From Pirellulaceae bacterium (GTDB lineage Bacteria; Planctomycetota; Planctomycetia; Pirellulales; Pirellulaceae): 19,264 nucleotides of DNA. Shown in pieces: positions 7,498 through 14,496 of this stretch (position 1 is its first letter; each line of letters starts with the position of its first letter). Below the pieces are notes generated by a model that had not been told where the DNA came from, searched no databases, and saw only the letters and a program-made list of their open reading frames with translations. The stretch spans positions 1 through 19,264 of the forward strand of contig JASLRF010000197.1 of assembly GCA_030744095.1 (NCBI GenBank), written 5' to 3'. The position numbers were made by a program, and so were the translations under genes.

Positions 7498-7554
7498 CGT
7501 GCGTTCCTGTTTCATGTGGGTGGGAAAATAAAGTCGCTTTGACCATTATCGGCT

Positions 7555-7585
7555 GTAGAACCGTTTAGATCTATCCCGGTTCTAC
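7555..7585 (-). promoter_or_regulatory. Perfect 9-bp inverted repeat over a possible promoter of the HMA gene
   Basis: GTAGAACCG (7555-7563) and CGGTTCTAC (7577-7585) are exact reverse complements separated by 13 nt, 58-88 nt upstream of the ATG at 7497. On the minus strand a TTGACT box (7590-7595) is followed after 16 bp by a poor -10, TAGATC (7568-7573), inside the repeat. A dimeric regulator bound here would control the gene. No U-tract follows, so a terminator for the upstream permease gene is less likely. The rest of the gap (7498-7803) holds only a 10-bp palindrome CCGTCGACGG (7653-7662). Confidence 0.4.
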
Positions 7586-7803
7586 GTCCAGTCAATCTAA
7601 CAAAGTCCGGTGATGGGATACTGTACGGAAGCTAACAAGTCACAACTTACCGCCGTCGACGGGCTAACTAACTGCGAGGAAACGGTTTGCGATAATCTCC
7701 GACGGCAGATAGATGACACCGTAAGGACTGCCTGATCAACAACTGTCGTGTGGTCGCTGGGGACGGCAAACCGTGCCTCTCAAATGCGGCCGCGGAAACC
7801 GTG

Positions 7804-9486
7804 TTACACCATCGGCAGGATAGTAGCAGCCAACAGCGTGGCCCCCAACCCCACCAGTCCCATCAAGATGCTCATCGGCGTAACAAACCGCAAACCTTCG
7901 CCTTCGGTCATACCGCTCATCTTGCAGATGACCCAAAAACCGCTGTCGTTCATCCAGGCAATCGGCTTTGATCCGCAGCCGATCGCCAGCGCCAAATAGA
8001 CTGGATGGCAGCCCAATTGGCCCTGTGACGCGAACCCGGAGAGAATGCCGACGGCCGTGATCATGGCAACGGTTGCGGAACCCTGAGCGGTACGAATGGC
8101 CGTCGTAACGAAAAACGCCATAGTTAGAATGACCAACGGTGAATACTGAGGCAGGCCGCGGATCATGCTGACAACGCCAGTCTGCTGGAGCATTCCGCCA
8201 AACGCGCCGCCGGCGGCTGTGATCAGGATGATAACGCCGCCGCTGGCCAGTGCGCCCTGCAGGGGCTCGGCCAACTTGCTGAGCGACTCGCGGCGTTGCC
8301 ATACCAGCAGCGCGATCGCGATTAAGGTGGCGATCGCCAGTGCAATATTCTTATTGCCCAACGTGGACATCGCATATTCAATTCTGCCTCCGCTGCTCAT
8401 CAGGTCGAGTTCCTTCAGCACGGTATTGCCTGCGATCAGGACCACGGGTAACACGATCGGCAAGACAGATAACCACAGGGGTGGCAGTTGGCTCTCGTCA
8501 CGCTTGGCAAGCGTTTCGAGCTCGGCCAGCGAGAAGTCGGCGGACTCGCGCAGCGGCACTTCCGCGCGGTGATTGACGAACCTCGCGTAAAAGAACGCAG
8601 CCGTGCTGCTACACAACCCAATCAAGCAACCCGCCAGAATCATCACCCCCAAGTCGACCCCCAACTCTTCCGCGACTAACAAGGGCCCCGGTGTCGGCGG
8701 CACCAGCGAATGCGCCATCGAGCCTCCTGCGACAATGCACAAGACATAGAGCAAGTAGTTCCGACCAGTCCGCATCCGCATTGCCTTTCCCAACGGCATC
8801 ATGAGATAGAAAACGGTGTCGAAAAAGACCGGAATTCCCAGCAAGAAACCGCTGCCGACAAAAGCGACGGGCGCGCCACGCTCGCCGACCACCTTTAGCG
8901 CTGACCGTACGATCTTGTCGGCGGCACCGCTATCGAGAAGGCACTTGCCGATGATGGCCGCAAGGGCGATCAAGATGCCGATCTTACCGCACGTTGTACC
9001 GAACGCGCCGGCGACTTTCTCTCCGATTGTCCGTCTGGCCTTCGACCTGGCATCTTTCAGCATCAGCGCGTGAATCACCGTGTCACCGGTTTGTGGAGTT
9101 TCGGCCGCATCGCCCACACTATCCACGCTAGCCCGCGGTCCGTCTTCACCGTTCTCGGAGATGGTGGTGATTTCCAGGATGCCAACTATCTTCATTCTGC
9201 TTGTCACCGGGTCGAGCCGCATGACGAGATATCGCATCCCGGCACTGGCCCCCTGTTTGCTTCCGATATGTAGAAGAGTCGACGGAATTGAGCCACCAGT
9301 CGAGAACTCGACGCCACTCTTTTCGATCAAGAATCGCTCGGCGGCACGTTCCGGGGTTAACACCGCCACAATCAGCGCCGCTAACGTGAGTGCCAGAAAA
9401 GCGTGTAAGCGGAACTTGAGGATACTGATCAGCACAATCGCAACGGCGATCGCCAAGATCGTCAGTGGGTTAGTCAACACGCTCAT
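7804..9486 (-). CDS. GntP-family permease (gluconate/sugar-acid:H+ symporter type) with inserted soluble domain
   Basis: The 560-residue membrane protein carries GntP-family phrases: GTTCGKIGILIAL, LLDSGAADKI, GIPVFFDTVFYLMMPL, SLVPPTPGPL and a C-terminal AIGCGSKPIAWMNDSGFW. The family moves gluconate and related acids inward with protons. Usual length is about 440-450 residues; the excess is an insert of about 100 residues (about 50-152) between the second and third helices, with strands such as RYLVMRLD and MKIVGILEITTI and a closing PQTGDTVI. The insert looks like a small beta-rich soluble domain. Translation most likely starts at the ATG at 9486 (GAGGGG upstream) rather than the TTG at 9507. 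The gene lies 129 nt behind the Gfo/Idh gene on the same strand, so the two may share a transcript. The substrate is not known. Confidence 0.88.
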   Translation of the reverse strand: MSVLTNPLTILAIAVAIVLISILKFRLHAFLALTLAALIVAVLTPERAAERFLIEKSGVEFSTGGSIPSTLLHIGSKQGASAGMRYLVMRLDPVTSRMKIVGILEITTISENGEDGPRASVDSVGDAAETPQTGDTVIHALMLKDARSKARRTIGEKVAGAFGTTCGKIGILIALAAIIGKCLLDSGAADKIVRSALKVVGERGAPVAFVGSGFLLGIPVFFDTVFYLMMPLGKAMRMRTGRNYLLYVLCIVAGGSMAHSLVPPTPGPLLVAEELGVDLGVMILAGCLIGLCSSTAAFFYARFVNHRAEVPLRESADFSLAELETLAKRDESQLPPLWLSVLPIVLPVVLIAGNTVLKELDLMSSGGRIEYAMSTLGNKNIALAIATLIAIALLVWQRRESLSKLAEPLQGALASGGVIILITAAGGAFGGMLQQTGVVSMIRGLPQYSPLVILTMAFFVTTAIRTAQGSATVAMITAVGILSGFASQGQLGCHPVYLALAIGCGSKPIAWMNDSGFWVICKMSGMTEGEGLRFVTPMSILMGLVGLGATLLAATILPMV

Positions 9487-9615
9487 CCAGAATCCCCTCG
9501 CCAACAAAAAAACGAATCCGTGCCCCAGTTTTGTATCGGCGAAGATACCAGATCGGAGGACGACGCAAAGCCAGGCGAGCCCATAATTGCAACCGTTGAA
9601 AGTGACTTCGCCGAG

Positions 9616-10935
9616 CTACGACACGCCCTTAGGGACTGCCCAATGGTCATCTCGATACGTTCGTTTCACCAGCGCGTCACCTTGCGGATTGTTCGTGATT
9701 CGCTCTGTCTGGGGATCAAAACTCAAAACGCCTCCAACCCTAGCGGCAATATTGGCCAAGTGGACGATCGCCGCAGCGCGATGCCCTTCACCGATGCCGG
9801 CGTTAAGTTGCTGCTGATCGCCACGTATGCAATCGAAGAAATTCGTGTGATGCGCCGGCAGCGTGACCGGGCCCTTCCTCTCGGCGATGAGTTTCATTTT
9901 GGGGCCGTACAACCTCCATCCGGTTGTGTGACCGAGGATCAGCACACCGTTGGTTCCGTAGAAGGCTGCACCGTTATCGTAGCCTTCCTGTGGATGAGGC
10001 GACCAGATCCGCTGCTCGAAGATCAACTGTTTCTTGCGTCCCTTCGGATTACCCTCGACGGGATACTCGAATGCCGCGTACTGGGTATCCGGGAACTCCT
10101 GATCGTCATCAAAAAAATACTTACCGCCCAAACATGTCGCCGTCGTCGGGTGCGTCTGCACTCCCAGCCCCCACAGCGCGACATCGATGTCGTGAACGCC
10201 ATCGTTGCCAATATCACCACAGCCAAAGTTGTGCCACCACCGCCAAACGCCCGGGAGCATGTTTGTTCGATAGGACACCATAGGCGCGGGGCCGACCCAT
10301 TGGTCATAGTCAAGGGTCGCGGGCGGATCGCTTGGTCTTGTCTTGCCAATCGACCTACGCCTTTGGCTATTCCAGGCCTTGGCCACCAGGATCTCGCCGA
10401 TCTCGCCTTCATGGATGCGTTGGATTCCCTCACGCACGACATCCGTGCTGCGGCTCTGTGTACCGACTTGGAGCATCTTGCCGGTTCGGCCAACGGCATC
10501 TGCCATCAACCTCCCTTCACGAATATTGTGACAACAGGGCTTCTCCACGTAAACGTGCTTACCGGCATCGAGTGCCAAAATGGCGGCCGGCGCGTGCCAA
10601 TGATCGGGCGTCGCGATAAACACGGCGTCGACACTCTTGTCGTCGAGCACCTTGCGCAGATCAGTCGTTTGCTGTGGTGCCTTGCCACTGGATGACCTGA
10701 CGACTTCGGCCGCTTTGGCCATGCGAATTTGATCGACATCGCAAACGTATCGCACTTCAACGTCTTTTCGCGCAGCAAGCAGTCGCGTGTGAGCCGTCCC
10801 CATGCCTCCGGGGCCAATCACGCCAACAACAATGTTTTCACTAGCGGCCGCTCGGGCGACTTCGCTGGTGACTGAGAGTGTCACTGCGCCGACACCGGCG
10901 GCCTTGAGGAAATCTCTACGCGCTGTCGTGTTCAT
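9616..10935 (-). CDS. Tat-exported Gfo/Idh/MocA-family oxidoreductase
   Basis: The 439-residue protein starts with a twin-arginine signal (ARRDFLKAAG, Arg6-Arg7) and an Ala-rich cleavage region near residues 27-31. The Rossmann nucleotide-binding domain begins with GVIGPGGMG (38-46). The family motif EKP is at 131-133 (HVYVEKPCCHN). The C-terminal alpha/beta domain has the GDIGNDGVHDIDVALWGLG segment with conserved His and Asp near the active site. These enzymes oxidise or rearrange sugars using NAD(P); Tat-exported planctomycete members probably act on polysaccharide-derived sugars and carry the cofactor out with them. The ATG at 10935 has a near-perfect AGGAGG 7 nt upstream, which predicts strong translation. 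It heads a likely two-gene unit with the GntP permease. The substrate is unknown. Confidence 0.92.
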   Translation of the reverse strand: MNTTARRDFLKAAGVGAVTLSVTSEVARAAASENIVVGVIGPGGMGTAHTRLLAARKDVEVRYVCDVDQIRMAKAAEVVRSSSGKAPQQTTDLRKVLDDKSVDAVFIATPDHWHAPAAILALDAGKHVYVEKPCCHNIREGRLMADAVGRTGKMLQVGTQSRSTDVVREGIQRIHEGEIGEILVAKAWNSQRRRSIGKTRPSDPPATLDYDQWVGPAPMVSYRTNMLPGVWRWWHNFGCGDIGNDGVHDIDVALWGLGVQTHPTTATCLGGKYFFDDDQEFPDTQYAAFEYPVEGNPKGRKKQLIFEQRIWSPHPQEGYDNGAAFYGTNGVLILGHTTGWRLYGPKMKLIAERKGPVTLPAHHTNFFDCIRGDQQQLNAGIGEGHRAAAIVHLANIAARVGGVLSFDPQTERITNNPQGDALVKRTYRDDHWAVPKGVS

Positions 10936-11165
10936 GGCGATCCTCCTGCGGTTGCTGAAGCCAAGTTCGAACCAGTCTCATCCGAAATCTACAGCCCTGT
11001 CTGGCACCGATATTCAGATGCGACTGCCGCCAATATAGCGGCGCCGTAGTCGGCCTGGCCAGCAACTGACGGGCTGGTTTCTTTTTTCGTTTACCTCACG
11101 TGGCAACGATTGGATTGGAAACGACCTCGCGATGACGGTGATGGTGGGCCGAACTAACCGCGGCC

Positions 11166-11186
11166 GGAGCGAACAACGACTATTCG
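11166..11186 (+). repeat. Dispersed palindromic repeat, half copy 2
   Basis: These 21 bases (GGAGCGAACAACGACTATTCG) are identical to 4181-4201. The left palindromic half is degenerate here (CGGCC in place of TTCGC), so this looks like a partial or decayed copy. It lies in the gap between two minus-strand transcription units. Confidence 0.7.
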
Positions 11187-11210
11187 ACGGTTGTTGATTC
11201 AACATCAACA

Positions 11211-11258
11211 AACGTAAGAAAATGGGGAGGAGGTGGGATTGCTCCCGCCGTCCTCCCC
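11211..11258 (-). terminator. Strong hairpin terminator of the tandem membrane-protein genes
   Basis: GGGGAGGAGGTGGGA (11224-11238) pairs with 11243-11258 to give a 15-bp GC-rich stem with a single bulged G (11250) and a TTGC loop. Read on the minus strand, the stem is followed directly by ATTTTCTT. It lies about 75 nt past the stop of the 11332-11745 gene. Stem, tight loop and T-rich tail together fit an intrinsic terminator. Confidence 0.7.
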
Positions 11259-11331
11259 TGGCCGCGGTACGATCGGTTCCATCTACGGTGGGTCAAGAAT
11301 CTCCGGTCGTCGATGTTGAGTCGACACCGAT

Positions 11332-11745
11332 TCACGCTTTGACCATCTCCGCAGTCACGACGCCGGCATCTCGACCACGGACGCCGACGGGTCGCGGCTT
11401 GCCGTGGATCCGAGCGTACAGTGCCAAGTGAAAAAAGTGCGAGACCGCCAGGACGATCAGCACAAGCCCTGTCTTAGTGCTCAAAAGCTCAATGGCACCG
11501 GCGGTTTCTGTCGCGACACCGCCAAGTTTCAAAGTCAACAAGACAAAGCCGAAATGGAGCAGCAAGAATCCGACAGACAGCAGATGGCCGAGTGAATCGG
11601 CCAGCTCTTCGTTGCCCTTGCAGCCTTTCGCCAGGAAGACGCGTCCGTGCACGTTCAGCTGTCTCGCCACCCAGGCCGTCAAGCCAACTCCGATGGCGAT
11701 GTAGGTGAAGTAAGTAACGATCATGACGGAGAGGTTTGCGAACAT
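11332..11745 (-). CDS. Small three-helix membrane protein, paralogue A
   Basis: The 137-residue protein has three hydrophobic helices (about 8-27, 50-72 and 88-110) and a polar C-terminal tail. A conserved cytoplasm- or periplasm-facing loop reads GRVFLAKGCKGNEELAD; the third helix ends SHFFHLALYARI, with two His residues. It aligns nearly end to end with the product of the gene upstream (11824-12219), so the pair arose by tandem duplication. The ATG at 11745 has GGGAG 8 nt upstream, and the neighbour's stop lies 78 nt before, which fits one transcript ending at the hairpin at 11224-11258. No named family is recognised. The paired His could bind a metal or heme, but nothing confirms this. Confidence 0.78.
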   Translation of the reverse strand: MFANLSVMIVTYFTYIAIGVGLTAWVARQLNVHGRVFLAKGCKGNEELADSLGHLLSVGFLLLHFGFVLLTLKLGGVATETAGAIELLSTKTGLVLIVLAVSHFFHLALYARIHGKPRPVGVRGRDAGVVTAEMVKA

Positions 11746-11823
11746 GGTGTGCTCCCTTTCTCAAGACGTGTGACTTGAGTTTGCCAGTGACTTATTCCAG
11801 TGCGATATTCCAGTGCGGTTCCA

Positions 11824-12219
11824 TCAATAATCGTCCACGGCGGCAACCCTAAACGGCGATTCGCCTGAAATTGAATTCGGCACGCGGTGTTTGCTGATTC
11901 GAGTAAACACCAAAAGATTGAAACAGTGCATCGCACCCAAGATGATCATCACCAGGCCGATCTTCGTCGCGAGGAATTCAATCGACTCATGCAAGTTGGT
12001 CGGTCTTGTGCCGTACTTGAGCGCCAGGGCAACGTAGCCGAAGTTGATCAGATAAAAACCGACGACCAGCAAATCGTTGACGGCGTCGGCAATGCTCTCG
12101 TTGCCATGAAAGCTGGTGACCAAGAAGATCCTTCCTCGTGTGTACAATGTCCTGGCAACCCACATCGTAACCACGATGCTTGCCGTCAGGTAAACGAAGT
12201 AGGTGGCCGTCAGAATCAT
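11824..12219 (-). CDS. Small three-helix membrane protein, paralogue B
   Basis: The 131-residue protein shares the pattern of its neighbour at 11332-11745: TYFVYL, WVARTLYTRGRIFLV, HGNESIAD, LLVVGFYLINFG, LKYGT, IEFLATKIGLVMIILGAMHCF. Identical positions include WVAR, GR-FL, GNE, AD, LL-VGF, LK-G, IE-L-TK-GLV, one His and a final Arg-Ile. Three membrane helices are predicted (about 5-23, 47-68 and 85-107). The second His of paralogue A is Asn here (MHCFNL versus SHFFHL), so if the His residues bind something the two proteins differ. The ATG at 12219 has GAGGAGG 9 nt upstream. It is the first gene of the pair and is divergent from the SSF symporter. Function is unknown. Confidence 0.78.
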   Translation of the reverse strand: MILTATYFVYLTASIVVTMWVARTLYTRGRIFLVTSFHGNESIADAVNDLLVVGFYLINFGYVALALKYGTRPTNLHESIEFLATKIGLVMIILGAMHCFNLLVFTRISKHRVPNSISGESPFRVAAVDDY

Positions 12220-12587
12220 CTGAAGTCGCCTCCTCAGCAGCGATTGAGAATAGACTCGGCTGCGTTCTTGGGGCCTTCGAGCAGTACAGGTTTCAGCAGG
12301 CTGTCAAGCGTATTCTTCTAAAATGACAACCGACCGTTGAGACGAGACTTAACCAAAGAACTCGTCGTTCGCCCTTGCCGCCTGGATACGACACATTCAC
12401 GGTGTCGCTACCCGACACACCCGGTTTCCATCCAATCCAGCGATACAGCATCGTTGACAACGACGCATGTGGCCCTTCCAATGCGTGCTCGACGCCGGAC
12501 AAGCGCGTGTCGTGTAATCCAGAGATTCCAATATTCTAAGATTCCAATATCTTTCGACTCTTAACCCCTTCAACTCTTAGCCTGCCC
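12220..12587. other. Divergent intergenic region with a 12-bp direct repeat
   Basis: About 370 bases separate the membrane-protein pair (-) from the symporter (+), so promoters for both should lie here. AGATTCCAATAT occurs at 12523-12534 and again at 12539-12550, a 16-bp period, 38 nt before the symporter ATG. Such spacing could be an operator or simply a local duplication. No convincing pair of -35/-10 boxes was found for either gene. Confidence 0.4.
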
Positions 12588-14207
12588 ATGAACGAAGCCA
12601 TCGCCGCAGCTGCCAGCACGAATTTCTCTGTTTGGGATTGGTGCATCGTGGTGATGTACTTGCTGGTGTCGCTGGGCATCGGCCTGTATGTCAAACGGTA
12701 TGCCACGACGATGACGTCGTACATTGCCGCCGGGCGTGGTGTTGGCGTATGGCTCGGTGTCGCCACGATGAGCGGCACTGAGATGGGGCTGATCACTGTG
12801 ATGTACAACGCGGAAAAGGGATTCAAGGGCGGCTTCGCGGCATTTCACATCGGTGTTTTGGCGGGGTTGGTTACGTTGGGCGTGGGGCTGTCCGGATTCA
12901 TCGTCGGCCCGTTACGTGAACAGGGTGTGCTGACGATTCCCGAATACTACGAACGGCGATTCGGTCGTAAGACGCGGATCCTGGGTGGAATCGTGTTGGC
13001 CTTGGGTGGCATTTTGAATATGGGGCTGTTCCTCAAAGTCGGTTCGATGTTCATTGTCGGTGTCACGGGGCTCTCGCACACGGGATGGGCGTTGCCCATG
13101 GTCATGACGACGTTGCTGACCTTGGTGTTGGTCTACACCGTACTGGGCGGAATGATCTCGGTCGTCATCACGGACTACGTTCAGTTTGTCGTGCTCTCTT
13201 GCGGGATGCTGTTGGCGACAGGGATGGCCATTTACCAGCTGGGTTGGCAACCCATTTTTGATGTAGTGCAGGCGCAAATGGGGGACGGCGGTTTTGATCC
13301 GCTGGCCTCATCTGCTTTCGGCCCCGAGTATGTCGCCTGGCAGGCTGTGTTGGGGTTGGTCGGTTGCGCAGTTTGGCCGACGGCGATCGCGCGTGCGTTG
13401 TCGATGGAGAGTTCGACTGCGGTCAAACGGCAGTTCACGTGGTCGTCGATTGCCTTTGCGATTCGATTGATCGTACCCTGTTTTTGGGGCATCTGTGCCT
13501 TCGTGTTTGTGACACACGTCACCCCCGAATTGGGGCCATGGTTCGGCGTTGGCGACGGTGTGTTGAGCCAAGGTCAGGAACCGGTCAGCGCGTTGTACGC
13601 CATGCCGGTCTTCATGGGCAGGTTGTTGCCGGTGGGTATTGTGGGGCTGGTCTCAGCGGCGATGATCGCGGCATTCATGTCGACTCACGACAGTTACTTG
13701 TTGTGCTGGAGCAGCGTGATTGTCCAGGACGTTATTGCACCGTTGCGGCGCGAGCCCCTGTCGACGATGTCCCGAATTCGTTTGACCCGTTTCTTGATCG
13801 TTGTCATCGGCGGCTACATTTGGGCTTGGGGGTTGTTCTACGAAGGTGGTGATGACATCTGGGATTACATGGCGATCACCGGCGCGATTTACTTCACCGG
13901 CGCGTTTGCTCTGCTGATCGGTGGATTGTATTGGCGGCGAGCCAGTTCGTCCGGCGCTTTCTGCGCGCTGCTGGCGGGCTGCTCGGCCGTGTTAGGCTTG
14001 GGACCAATTCGCGGCCCGGTGGCTGGCTGGATGCTCTCGGTGACTGGTCAACCGGTGACAGAAGAGGCTGCGGCGGCGATGTTGAGCAGCGCTCGCGTCG
14101 GTTTGTTCAGCGTTGCCTTTACGTTTGCGGTGTTTGTCATCGTCTCGCTGCTGGTACCCGACCGACGATCTACGGAATTGAAACCGCCCTTACGTGCTGA
14201 GGAATGA
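12588..14207 (+). CDS. Sodium:solute symporter (SSF family)
   Basis: The 539-residue protein has the length and hydrophobic pattern of SSF transporters (about 13 helices). Recognisable points are SYIAAGRGVGVW (44-55) after the first helix, the conserved YTVLGGMISVVITDYVQ (183-199) and the MSTHDSYLL segment (364-372), where the SSF Na+ site residues (Ser/Thr of helix 8) lie. It imports a solute with sodium; family members carry sugars, inositol, amino acids, acetate and others, and the sequence does not tell which. Start is the ATG at 12588, without a clear Shine-Dalgarno. Its TGA overlaps the start of the next small gene (ATGA), so translation is coupled. Confidence 0.92.
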   Translation: MNEAIAAAASTNFSVWDWCIVVMYLLVSLGIGLYVKRYATTMTSYIAAGRGVGVWLGVATMSGTEMGLITVMYNAEKGFKGGFAAFHIGVLAGLVTLGVGLSGFIVGPLREQGVLTIPEYYERRFGRKTRILGGIVLALGGILNMGLFLKVGSMFIVGVTGLSHTGWALPMVMTTLLTLVLVYTVLGGMISVVITDYVQFVVLSCGMLLATGMAIYQLGWQPIFDVVQAQMGDGGFDPLASSAFGPEYVAWQAVLGLVGCAVWPTAIARALSMESSTAVKRQFTWSSIAFAIRLIVPCFWGICAFVFVTHVTPELGPWFGVGDGVLSQGQEPVSALYAMPVFMGRLLPVGIVGLVSAAMIAAFMSTHDSYLLCWSSVIVQDVIAPLRREPLSTMSRIRLTRFLIVVIGGYIWAWGLFYEGGDDIWDYMAITGAIYFTGAFALLIGGLYWRRASSSGAFCALLAGCSAVLGLGPIRGPVAGWMLSVTGQPVTEEAAAAMLSSARVGLFSVAFTFAVFVIVSLLVPDRRSTELKPPLRAEE

Positions 14208-14356
14208 TGATGGATTGGATAACGATCTGGAAATTCGTCTTGGTAACCAGTCTAACTCTGTTCGCCCTCTTGACAATCGTCACGACGGTGCTGGGTGCCG
14301 GAGATGTGCGGCGACTGTTTCAGCGACTCGAAGACGAAAGACGAGATCGGAAGTAG
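14204..14356 (+). CDS. 50-residue single-helix membrane protein coupled to the SSF symporter
   Basis: Three consecutive ATG codons (14204, 14207, 14210) open a frame of at most 50 residues. The first overlaps the symporter stop as ATGA. GAGGA at 14199-14203 is best spaced for the third ATG, which would give a 48-residue protein beginning MDWITIWKF. One membrane helix (about residues 8-31, ending VTTVLGAG) is followed by a strongly charged tail, DVRRLFQRLEDERRDRK. Tiny one-helix proteins encoded directly after SSF genes are known in several bacteria as accessory or stabilising subunits, and I infer the same here. It is too short for default gene-calling thresholds and could be overlooked. Confidence 0.72.
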   Translation: MMMDWITIWKFVLVTSLTLFALLTIVTTVLGAGDVRRLFQRLEDERRDRK

Positions 14357-14371
14357 GGCCAAGTCTTGGCC
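14357..14371 (+). terminator. Weak hairpin after the symporter operon
   Basis: GGCCAAG-T-CTTGGCC is a perfect inverted repeat starting right after the TAG of the 50-residue gene; sterically it would form a 5-bp stem with a 5-nt loop. A T-rich stretch (CTCTTTTCG) appears about 10 nt later, too far for a classical terminator. The next gene is convergent and ends at 14497. Confidence 0.3.
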
Positions 14372-14496
14372 GTGGTCGTACTCTTTTCGCTTGATGTCGC
14401 CTGGGTGGCGGCTCAGCTTGATAGGAGGAAGATCAAGAATCGCGTTCACGACCTCTGGACCTGAACGGTTTCCAAAGATGTGCCTGGCCGTCTGGT

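Larger units (their letters stand above)
10936..11331. other. Intergenic gap with repeat copy and hairpins
   Basis: About 400 bases without a gene. CCAGC/GCTGG (11059-11063 and 11073-11077) followed by TTTCTTTTTT (11078-11087) looks like a plus-strand terminator, although no plus-strand gene precedes it. The 21 bases 11166-11186 are an exact copy of 4181-4201. TTGTTGAT/ATCAACAA (11191-11198 and 11204-11211) form an 8-bp inverted repeat. The strong terminator of the membrane-protein pair follows and is listed separately. Confidence 0.5.

Noticed and set aside
7736..8302. A 188-codon minus-strand frame at the end of the permease gene.
   Set aside because: It overlaps the GntP coding sequence in another frame and has Arg/His-rich composition.
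9520..10695. A 391-codon open frame on the plus strand.
   Set aside because: It is antisense to most of the Gfo/Idh gene, which has clear family motifs, a Tat signal and an excellent ribosome site. The antisense product is rich in Arg and has no recognisable domain.
12302..12307. A perfect minus-strand TTGACA in the gap upstream of the tandem membrane-protein genes.
   Set aside because: No acceptable -10 box occurs 15-19 bp downstream of it, so I do not call a promoter.
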